Shown here piece after piece: positions 15,021 through 24,200 of a stretch of DNA of 43,039 nt (positions are counted from its first letter, which is position 1; each line of letters begins with the position of its first letter). Source of the stretch: a virus; IMG/VR virus record IMGVR_UViG_3300020214_000038, positions 1-43,039 of that record, one strand, 5' to 3'. The position numbers and the translations under genes are program-made. Below the pieces are notes generated by a model, which ran no database searches, was not told the origin of the DNA, and saw nothing but the letters and a program-made list of their open reading frames with translations.

Positions 15021-17144
15021 TTAGAACGAACCACCGTCAATTGTAATATTTTGAAGAATTCTTTCACCACTCACACATGTAATAACTTCCGATTGTCCAG
15101 CACAATCATTGACCCAAAGAGATCCAATTTCAATAGGTGCGAAAACAACTTGTGACATAACACTCGAAGATTCTGTCACAGAAGACGCAATAGCGACTCT
15201 ATTTACTGATTCGTCCCAATAAATTGCAGCTTTTTTAGCTGATGTTGTATAATAATGCATTACAATACCAATATCAATATTTTGATCAGTTGATGGTGCA
15301 ACTAAACTTCCACCACTATTAACTAATCCGAGTTCAACAATGCTATCCTCTACTTTAAGTTGCTCAGTATTAACAATTGTTTGAGTTCCAAGTACAGTGA
15401 TATCACCAGTGATTGTTACACTACTTGCAAAACTTACATTACCTGTAGTGTTTGAAATTGTAATTGAAGAGGAACCATCACTTGCTTTGATTGTCCCTGT
15501 TTTGATAGTTGGAGATGATAAAGTAGATGTATTTGCATTATACGATAAATTTGAATCTACAAATGCAGTTTGTCCTAATCCAGCAGTAGAAGAATCAACA
15601 AATGTCATGTATCTTGTATTAGCATCAACTACTGCTGAAACATCAATTGTTTGTGATCTGGTTGCTGTTGAAATTGTACCCGTAATTGTACCAGTTATTG
15701 TACCAGTAACTACGAGGTCATCTTCGACACGAACTGTGGTTGCAGCTTCTCCAGATTTTAGAATTAAGTGTCCAGAGTTTGTGCTAATAATATTATTACT
15801 TTCAGTTCCAACACCTATGTTGCCAATTAACGCCCCACCGCCAGTTACTTTGATGCCTGATACAAATGTTGAAAATCCTGTTGTATTTGTTTGAGCAGTA
15901 ATATCAATTGTATTTGTTGCAGCATCAAGTTTTAGATTACCCGAAGATGTATCAATCTGCGTTGAACTATTAACTCCTATTTGAATATTTTTAACAGATG
16001 CACGACCAATAATAGTAGCTGCTCCTTGCACATCAAAATCAGTTAATACACTATGCTCACCAACTGTTACTACTTTTGAATCCGCCGATGCTAAGAATAA
16101 AGATCCCGATGTTGTATTGAGTGTCCTTTGTGACGAAATACCAATCGTGACGTTGTTAGCCCTCAATCCGCTTGTAGCCGATACAATGCCACTAAAACTA
16201 CCATTTAACCAAGTTTTACCTTGGGTTGCATCCCCAATATTGTAAGCATTGTCGATATTTGGAAGCCAGTTTCCCTCTACATCTCCATTGACAATGATGT
16301 TATCCGTCTCAGCATTTCCGAGAGTAACATTACCATTAAAAACTGCATTGCCATCAAATGTTGATGTTTGAGATACGCTTAATGCAGCACCTACATAAAG
16401 GTTTTGTGCAATACTAGCACCACCTTTGACATCTAAAGCACCTTGTCCAAGATTATCTGTATTAACAGTGCTAGCAATCGTTGTAACGCCCGTAATAGAG
16501 GCACCAGCACCGACAAAAAGATTTCTAGATAATCCTATTCCACCATTAACGACAACAGCTCCAGTGCCAGTAGAAGTGGAATCTGTAGTGGATGTGACTT
16601 TAATACCAGATACAAATGTTCCTAATCCAGCAACTTGAAGTTGATTGCCAAAATTTACATTTTTTTCTACTCCCAAACCACCATCTACTATTAGAGAACC
16701 CGTGTCTTTCGAGAACGAATCAGTAGTATCGGAAACATAAACTGCAGACTGAAATGTACTGAATCCAGTAACATACAAACTGTTCAAATTAACCTGTGTT
16801 AATGCACTTGACCATGATAACTGACCAGTTGCATCAGATTGAAGTAGACCACCAGCTACTGGAGTTGCTGGTAGAACATAAGTTGTTACACCCGCTAATA
16901 CGTTAGGTGATTTAAGACTTATTCTATTCGAACCATTTCTGTCTACTAAATTTAAATATGCAGATTCAATCCCATCTTCTCTTGTCCAATATCTCTGACT
17001 TCCGAAGAATTTATTATTGCCAATAGTATTATCAAAACCAATATAAAAATCATATTTGTCAGTGGTAAATCCTGGTTCCCCCGCATCTAGTGCTGGTAAT
17101 CCACTATAATTACCTCTTTTAAACTGAATTACGGCGGCTGTCAT
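15021..17144 (-). CDS. Tail-fibre-like structural protein (707 aa)
   Basis: The N-terminus (AAVIQFKRGNYSGLPALDAGEPGFTTDKYDFYIG, residues 3-37) is the particle-attachment type found on marine phage tail fibres. The body (about 105-560) is built from repeated units such as TGSLIVDGGLGVEKNVNFG, TGAVVVNGGIGLSRNLFVG and QGALDVKGGASIAQNLYVG, each followed by a short strand pair, which suggests a trimeric beta-helical shaft. Near 595 comes a GTQTIVNTEQLKVEDSIVELG segment, then a small C-terminal domain ending TIDGGSF. It lies where T4 has gene 12 (short tail fibre) and is a good candidate for host contact. No collar, lectin or chaperone domain is recognised, so the exact role is open. Confidence 0.8.
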   Translation of the reverse strand: MTAAVIQFKRGNYSGLPALDAGEPGFTTDKYDFYIGFDNTIGNNKFFGSQRYWTREDGIESAYLNLVDRNGSNRISLKSPNVLAGVTTYVLPATPVAGGLLQSDATGQLSWSSALTQVNLNSLYVTGFSTFQSAVYVSDTTDSFSKDTGSLIVDGGLGVEKNVNFGNQLQVAGLGTFVSGIKVTSTTDSTSTGTGAVVVNGGIGLSRNLFVGAGASITGVTTIASTVNTDNLGQGALDVKGGASIAQNLYVGAALSVSQTSTFDGNAVFNGNVTLGNAETDNIIVNGDVEGNWLPNIDNAYNIGDATQGKTWLNGSFSGIVSATSGLRANNVTIGISSQRTLNTTSGSLFLASADSKVVTVGEHSVLTDFDVQGAATIIGRASVKNIQIGVNSSTQIDTSSGNLKLDAATNTIDITAQTNTTGFSTFVSGIKVTGGGALIGNIGVGTESNNIISTNSGHLILKSGEAATTVRVEDDLVVTGTITGTITGTISTATRSQTIDVSAVVDANTRYMTFVDSSTAGLGQTAFVDSNLSYNANTSTLSSPTIKTGTIKASDGSSSITISNTTGNVSFASSVTITGDITVLGTQTIVNTEQLKVEDSIVELGLVNSGGSLVAPSTDQNIDIGIVMHYYTTSAKKAAIYWDESVNRVAIASSVTESSSVMSQVVFAPIEIGSLWVNDCAGQSEVITCVSGERILQNITIDGGSF

Positions 17145-17180
17145 CTAGATTGCCTCGCTTTTGATATTCTTTCTTTTAGA

Positions 17181-17188
17181 TATTTATA
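17181..17188 (-). promoter_or_regulatory. Late promoter motif TATAAATA upstream of the fibre-like gene
   Basis: The minus strand reads TATAAATA in the 48-base gap between the 104-aa gene and the 707-aa gene, with 36 bases to the ATG at 17144. Confidence 0.75.
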
Positions 17189-17192
17189 TTCT

Positions 17193-17507
17193 TCACCAAG
17201 TTCCACCATCTAAATCAATATTATATGCTGCGGAAAGATCAGTATCCAAAGCATTAATAAAACTACTTGGTAATCCAACAGACGAAGATGTATTCACAGT
17301 TGCAGCAGCTGCCACTAGAACTTGATCTGGATCAACAAATACATATTTGTTTAAAGATGCATTATAAGTCATAACAAATTTATCAGATCTACCTGTTATA
17401 TCTACATCAGATATATCAGATAACTTAGTTCCAGATCCAGCGATTGAATTGCTTGCAATTACCCTAACTACATTTTGTTGCCCTACTCTAGCCTTTATTG
17501 ATGCCAT
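17193..17507 (-). CDS. Small structural protein (104 aa), function unknown
   Basis: The start is ASIKARVGQQNVVRVIASNS, followed by KLSDISDVDITGRSDKFVMTYN and KYVFVDPDQVLV, then an Ala/Ser/Thr-rich part. It ends IDLDGGTW, echoing the TIDGGSF end of the neighbouring 707-aa protein. This suggests a small beta-rich virion component of the fibre module. Its ATG overlaps the stop of the 111-aa gene (TAATG) and is preceded by an AAGGAG ribosome site. Similar small proteins accompany fibre genes in marine T4-like phages. No enzymatic motif is visible. Confidence 0.75.
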   Translation of the reverse strand: MASIKARVGQQNVVRVIASNSIAGSGTKLSDISDVDITGRSDKFVMTYNASLNKYVFVDPDQVLVAAAATVNTSSSVGLPSSFINALDTDLSAAYNIDLDGGTW

Positions 17508-17842
17508 TAGGTTACTCCTTCCCTAACTAAAACAGTTCCTTCAATAGCTCTTGTTTTAAATCCAGTAGAACTAGTAATCACAATATCATAAATGTATCTC
17601 CCTGGTTTTAAAGATGTGGTTTGTCCAGATGTTAGACCAATTCCTATTGTACCATTGACGGCGTTAATTATTGACGACGTAAATGATGTTGATGAAGAAC
17701 TGGCAGAATGTTTTTTAATTTTTGATGCTATAGAATAATTTGTAAGGTTAAAAGCGGAATCACCTTGAGTATTAGATAAGTTAAATGTTTGAAAAAAGTC
17801 AGTACCAGCGTTTATTATTAAATTTGATACATATACTGCCAT
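17507..17842 (-). CDS. Small beta-rich structural protein (111 aa), function unknown
   Basis: The protein starts AVYVSNLIINAGTDFFQTFNLSN and continues with FNLTNYSIASKIKKHSASSSS, then SLKPGRYIYDIVITSSTGFKTRAIEGTVLV. The alternating hydrophobic strands and the PGRYIYDI...EGTVLV ending suggest an immunoglobulin-like or small beta-sandwich virion protein. It is followed without gap by the 104-aa gene. A variant late motif lies 31 bases upstream. It is part of the cassette that replaces T4 genes 9-12. Confidence 0.75.
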   Translation of the reverse strand: MAVYVSNLIINAGTDFFQTFNLSNTQGDSAFNLTNYSIASKIKKHSASSSSTSFTSSIINAVNGTIGIGLTSGQTTSLKPGRYIYDIVITSSTGFKTRAIEGTVLVREGVT

Positions 17843-17873
17843 CTACTTTTTTAAAAATAACATCTCATGCTAT

Positions 17874-17881
17874 TATTTAGT
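17874..17881 (-). promoter_or_regulatory. Variant late promoter motif ACTAAATA
   Basis: The minus strand reads ACTAAATA followed by ATAG in a non-coding gap, with 31 bases to the ATG at 17842. Its sequence context is nearly identical to the site before gp20. Confidence 0.5.
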
Positions 17882-17892
17882 TGCTAGTAATT

Positions 17893-18063
17893 CTAAAGAT
17901 CTAAAGAGATAATGTTCTCTTGCATTTTCAAAAATAATTTAACGTAGCATTTTGCTATGTCTCTTAATTTTTCCAAATCATCGCATACATCAATTTCTCT
18001 TGAAATTAATGTGTATTCAAAATTTTTATTTAAATTTTCTAAAGTTAGTTCGTCAGGATTCAT
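17893..18063 (-). CDS. Small hypothetical protein (56 aa)
   Basis: This ORF begins with an ATG at 18063, inside the last codons of the 69-aa gene, and ends with TAG at 17893. It encodes a 56-residue, mostly helical protein starting MNPDELTLENLNKNFEYTLI and containing CDDLEKLRDIAKCYVKLFLKMQ. Such short proteins, overlapping the preceding small gene, occur in marine T4-like phages. The function is unknown. The 11-base overlap with the upstream gene suggests translational coupling and argues against it being a chance ORF. Confidence 0.65.
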   Translation of the reverse strand: MNPDELTLENLNKNFEYTLISREIDVCDDLEKLRDIAKCYVKLFLKMQENIISLDL

Positions 18064-18262
18064 TTTTTAAAATTTGTGCTAGTAATATTTTAATTTCGTT
18101 TAATTCATTTTTTAAATCGGAAATTTCTTGTTTTTCTTTTTTTCTTTTTTCTCTCTGAGAAATATACCGTAAATATTCATTAGTGTCTGTATTAACTATT
18201 GCACCAGAATTAGAATCTCTATAAAGATTTTTAGAACCTTCAACCCTAATTAAATTATCCAT
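18053..18262 (-). CDS. Small conserved coiled-coil protein (69 aa)
   Basis: The N-terminal half (NLIRVEGSKNLYRDSNSGAIVNTDTNEYLRYI) looks like a small beta motif. The C-terminal half (about residues 36-66) is a highly charged helix, KRKKEKQEISDLKNELNEIKILLAQIL, with heptad spacing suited to a coiled coil. It starts two bases after the stop of the 2362-aa gene and overlaps the start of the 56-aa gene. Proteins of this shape are recurrent in T4-like cyanophages. No function is known to me. Confidence 0.75.
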   Translation of the reverse strand: MDNLIRVEGSKNLYRDSNSGAIVNTDTNEYLRYISQREKRKKEKQEISDLKNELNEIKILLAQILKNES

Positions 18263-18263
18263 G

Positions 18264-21200
18264 TTATGCTAGAGCAATTGCTCTAATATCCTTAAACTTT
18301 GGTGCTTTAGCTTCATTTGTCCCACTCATAACAATTTTGATTGAATATCCAGTAAATTGCTCTAATTCATCAACACTAAATTGATATTCTAAGAATTCAT
18401 TTTCAGCACTTGACCGAACAAATTTATCTGGTTTTCCGTTATTCTTAGATATATTAACAATATCGTCACCAAAACCGTCATTATTTGTGTCAATTAGATT
18501 ATCGAATCCTGGGAATAAATTATACGCTTGTTCAATACCAGTAGAACTTGTTTTGAATAATCTATAAAGAACTCTAAAATCAGCAGAACTATCTCTATAT
18601 GCAGAAACAAATACTTTTAATGAACTTGCAGGTTTAACAAGATTAACTCTTTGTGAAACGTAAATTGCACAATGTGGATCTCCACTTAAATTATTAGATC
18701 TAGAATCTTCTGCGTAATCTGAAATTGGGTTGTTAATACGATTTCTAGATAATGTTACAAATGCTGTTTGAGTGTCAATAACTGGTGATAAATTTTTATC
18801 GTCAGATTCTAAATTAATTCCAACAGTTAATGAACGATTTCTTGGTAAAGTGGTTAATCTAGCAGTTTCATTAACATCAGAACATACTAGTCTAGTGGTT
18901 GACAAACGATTAATTTGATTTAATTCAACTGGTTCAAATCCGTTATCTAAGAATGAAACTTCTGATCCTCCAGCACTAGTCCCAGTAACTGTCCTTATTG
19001 ATCCAGATACCTTTGATCTTTGCCCAGGTGTAATCACATTAAATTGTGGAATAATTGAATTATATTGAAGATTTTGAGTAACAGTTACATCATTTCCTCC
19101 AAGTTGAGATTCGTTCAAGAAGTTTAATTGAGATTCCCCACTACCACGAGGTGTCCTATCGATCTCTAAATGATACTTATCAATATCATTTAAATTTCTT
19201 AATGTGGTATCAGAAGACATATCATGAGTCTTATTAATTCTAGTTAAAGATACTTGTCCTATTTCATATTTGTTAACCACAGAGTTTATTGGATGCTTTC
19301 TAATAAATGACCCATCAACACCTCTTGTTGCAATTCCGATTACACCACTTCCAATGCTATTATAGAAAATAATCTCATTATTTACCTGCATATATCCAAA
19401 TGAAGTTGTAATACCTTCAAATTTAGAAAATCCTGTAGTGTCTGCTAAAGAAACAGTGGTTGCATTCAAGTCTAACTCAACTGTTAAAGTTGTTGGGATT
19501 GTATCTGGTTTAATATTACTTATAATAACCTTATTATTATTTGAAGTCATTCCGTGATTAAATTGATTGACTTCAATTACATTACCAGCATAAACTCCAC
19601 CAAAAGCTGTTGATGATGTAATTAAGGTATTGGCATATGATACTAGGGTTGTATCATTAGAATAAATTTGTAATACCCCACCAGGAACTATTTCTTCACC
19701 CTGAACATTTGTTAGATATAAAGTATCAAAATCGGCAATATTACTGATAGAAACTTTAGCTCCTGTTCCTTTAGCACCCACGTTGGCAGTTGTAATACCA
19801 ATAACGTCTCCAACTGAAAATCCATTTCCAGTTGATAATCCAGTTGTATTGATAACAATCTGGCTTAATTTTCCTGATGCAATAGTAACTGATTGTGCAA
19901 TTAAATTTTTTCCTCTGCCAGATATTGAATATAACGGAACATTGGAATATGTACCATTAGCGTATCCAAAACCCTGTGAAATTGTACCAATGCCAGTAAA
20001 TGATACCCCACCACCAACTCTTTCAATGTATCCATTTGCTAGAGAGTTGTTTGCTTTTACCCTTCTACCTGGTCTCAATTCGGTTTTAATTTGTGGTAAA
20101 GATACCGTTGTGATACCAACATCAAGTTTTCTTGGGAAAATCTTTATTGAGTCGGGTATCAATTTAGGTATGGATGTATCACCTAATCGCAATCTTGGAT
20201 TGTAGAAAAATGCTGTCCCTTTTTTCTCAGTAAATTCTGCCTTATAAAGTTTAAACTTCATGTCTTCAAATTGATTAGCCGTCCAAATAGTTCCATTTTG
20301 AGATTTGAACAAACTTCCACCAATATATTGTTTTGTCACCATCACAGATTCTGCATCTGGTAGTTTCTGTGCATTGACAGTTTTTTCTCCCATTCTTGCA
20401 ATCCATAATTCATAATTCGTAGTTGTTGGGGCAATAACAACTACAGCATATTCTCTCTGTGGTTGTAAATATATTGGTGATGGGAAAGTTACTTTTGTTG
20501 CAACAGAGGCATCCCTAGATGTTTTAATATCAGATGGGAATAATACCGCTCTTGAAAAATCTTGAACCAGTTGATTTGTTGGAGTACCAAGTTCAACAGT
20601 TCTAATTTCAACATAACATTTTTCGACTTCATCTTTATTTGCAAAGAATAAATCAACTGCTGTCAAGAAAGCACCAGTTTCATCGACTGTAAATGATTGT
20701 GCTAATGGATCTTTACCACCTCGACGCTGTGGTGGTGGAGGAGGTGGTATTCTAACAATAACGGTATCCTGTCTATAGGTATCAACTATACCACTTGCAT
20801 GATATGTTGTTTCTCCGCTACTAATTAAAAGACTTCCAGGTAATGGAACGGCATTGGTTGAACTGGAAGTTAGTTTAAATGTTCTATCTCCAGTTGTAAT
20901 TCTTACAGTCGGTGGTGGATTTGTAAGGGGATCTCTAAGGAAAAATGTTCCGATTAGATCACCAAAAGTATCTGCAACTAGTCTAACGTTAGTTATTCTA
21001 CAAGTTGCTTTACTTCTGTGTCCAACAAGAGTCATATTTTTTTCTACATATCCATTAAATGCTCCATTTGCTTCATCAGAAAGGGATGCTGTATCGACAT
21101 TTAATAATGTTGATGATGCCGAATATTTTGAACTTAATGCTAATGAAGTGTTGTATGGATTTGCATTATATGTTGCAGTTGGAGTCGAGTATGGACCAGC

Positions 21201-24200
21201 TTTATGATTTGGTTGTGCTATTCTAAATGTGATTAGTCTCTTAGAACCAACGTATCCATCCACCGCTTCTCCTATATCAAAAGTTCCAGAATCCATTTCA
21301 ATTTCTAGAAGTTTTGGAACAACATCTATTCCAGATATTCCATCCATGAAAGGATAATATCTAGCAAGAGGTTGTAATCCACCAGAAGAGAATTGTACAT
21401 TTCTAGAACGCATGTATTTTTCTGGTTCGGAACTGATTAAGATATTTTCAATATATGAACCATTCCAACCACCAAAAATTGTTCTAGTGCCACCAGGAAC
21501 ATAGACATTCCTTACCCAGTTATCTGATGCTGGACTAAGAACTATTCTTCCAATGTACTCAACCATTAAGAAAGGATTTACATTTTCAACTCTAGATGCA
21601 AGTGGTTGTTCTATCCATTCTTTTTCTTTATATTTTAAAGTAATTAAATCTCCAGTTTTTTGTACTTTTTGATCGAGTAAAAGAAAATTACTAGTAAAGT
21701 CAAGACTGTTCATATTAACATCTTGAGCAGCCGCTGGTTGTACAGGTAAAGAAAAGAAATCTATGGGAGTGTTTAGTGTTTTATCTTTTTTATCTACGTC
21801 TGATTTTGAATCAAAGTTCTTTAAATCTATTCTTCCATTATCAGAAAAATCGTCAACAAAAAATCCAGACTTAAATCTAGAGAAACCATCAGCATCTTGG
21901 ATTTGTAAAGTTTTTGTATCTAATTCGAGTAAAGATAATGATGTAAGCACTTCCAGATTTTCTATCCTATCCTCCAGTACTCCAATATCTCTCATAGTAT
22001 ATCTTCTATTATCAATTAGATTAATTTTTACATCTTTTACACTATAAAGATAAGGTGGATATGTTAAAGTAGCAATTGTCATTGCTTCTTCAACGTTCAA
22101 TGGTTCTTTTGGTTCTACTGCGGAAGAACCTTTTATAATAGAGAAATTGCCTAACTTATCTAAAATTATTTTATCTATTCTGGATAGATAAAACTTATAT
22201 CCAACTATTGAACTTTCGTTTGGTGCGACAACAAGAGATGTATTTACAGCAGATGTGCCAAAAGTTCTACTTGAAAATGCAAATGGAGATTTGTCTGTTG
22301 AAGTGAAATCTGCCACTCTTGGTCTAAAATCTAAAACATCTGAAGATCTTACATTTTTTTCTAAAATAGGGATATCTTTTGTATATCTTTCATTATCATA
22401 TGAATTTACAGTGTAAAAATCTCCAGTATCATTGGAGGGAACTTTATAAAAATCAAATATAATTAAAAGTTTTCTAGATGGTGCAACAGATCCTTTTCTT
22501 CTTACTATTCTAGAATAATCATAATATTGTTCTCTCTGACCCTTATCTAAGGTATATCTATCAGATATATTTAAATAAGTACCTGATGTTATTGCTTGAA
22601 TAGACGTAATGATATTAGACTCTACAAATTCTACATTTTCCCCAAGAATAAACTGATTAGAATTTAGATATACAAATCCAATATCAGTTGATGAAATTCT
22701 AGTTACAACTTGACCAACAGATCCACTAACTTTTCCAATTATTTTTTCACCAACTACAGTATTAATATCAAGACCTAATCCACTAACAAACTGTAAAGTG
22801 TCTAATACTGGGGTATCTTTTGATAATGATTCATAAACCGCTAAAACTTTTACAGCATCTGGTACATTAAGAGAAATTTCTCTATCTTCAACTCTTAAAC
22901 CATAGTATGAACTTGTTGATAATCCTGTTATAACAGTTGAAACACCTACTTGGGTTGAACTTACTACGACTTGAGCACTTCTAACGTAATCTTTTCTTTT
23001 ACTTCTTACTGATTGTCTTTTAATCGTTGTATTTACTGTTACATTACTATTAGAATTACGTAATCCAAAAAAGTTTATTTGAGTATTATTTGAAGTTAAT
23101 GTTATTTGATCTGAAGATAATTCCTCAAAAGTTCCATCACTATAAACAATAGAATATCTATCAGAATCATATGGTTCAAAAAATGCACTAGTGAATCCAA
23201 GTGTATTTGTATTGAGACTTAAATTACCACTAGGACTTGTTGATTGTGCATTTACTTGTTTTACTATTGTTACATTAGAAGACGCTAAATCTACAGAAGA
23301 TACATTTTGAGATGATAATTTTGCATACAAAAATGCATTATCTTCATTTTCAACTTTTGGTGCTCCAATTGTAAAGGTAGTATCAACTGTTCCAGATCCA
23401 GGAACTCCACCATCACAAACTCCAAAAACTGAACTCACACCTGTTAAATTTAAATATTGTAAGTCTGAGGAAACTGAAGTTACTCTATTATAAGTTTCTG
23501 TTGTAAATCCAGGTCTTTGATATCTAATTATTGTATTTGACGAAATTCCACTAAATGTTTTTCCAGCACATGTTGCAATGCCAATTGCATTAACTGTAAT
23601 CTTATCAGTTAAATTAAATCCTATTGGTTTTTTTCTTTCAAGGATAGTATCCGCACAAAAATCTGTAGTAATTCCAGAAACAGTACTGTACGCCTGATAA
23701 ACGGATTTTACATTCTCAACACCATGAGGTTCTACTGCAACTATTGATCTTTTATATTCTGATGATTCATTGATTAATATTTGTTCACCAACAATAAAGT
23801 TTCCTGAAACTTGGGACAAATAAACTCCTGTTGTCCCCGAGGGTCCTGGAACTTGAGTAACATATCCAGTTGCTCCACTACTTATTCCTCTTATTAAACT
23901 AGTCTCTGGACAAAAAGCCGCAAATAGTAATTCATTCACTACAACTTTTGTGTAAGTTTGTATATCAAATAAGTATAAATCAAACGCTGATGCAACAGTT
24001 GTGTAATCTGAATTTGCTAGTGCAAAAGAATATACTCTTGCCTCACCTATTGTTTCACCAGATGGGGATGTATTTGATGATTTTCTAAGCGATTGAAGTT
24101 TAACTACATTATTTGTATTGTTTATACCTATAAAAGGACATCCACTTGCATTATTTACCTTAAGTAAATTTCCCATTTCGAATGGGATTGCTGCAGATAC

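Noticed and set aside
15397-15894. Plus-strand open frame of 165 codons opposite the fibre-like gene
   Set aside because: It lies wholly antisense to the strongly supported 707-aa gene, has Val/Pro-rich composition typical of the reverse of beta repeats, and has no ribosome site or promoter.
19783-20205. Plus-strand open frame of 140 codons opposite the DUF4815-like gene
   Set aside because: It is an antisense shadow of a long real gene with no recognisable domain. Other plus-strand frames (e.g. 11561-11815, 20854-21207, 27518-27844, 34688-35023) are rejected for the same reason.
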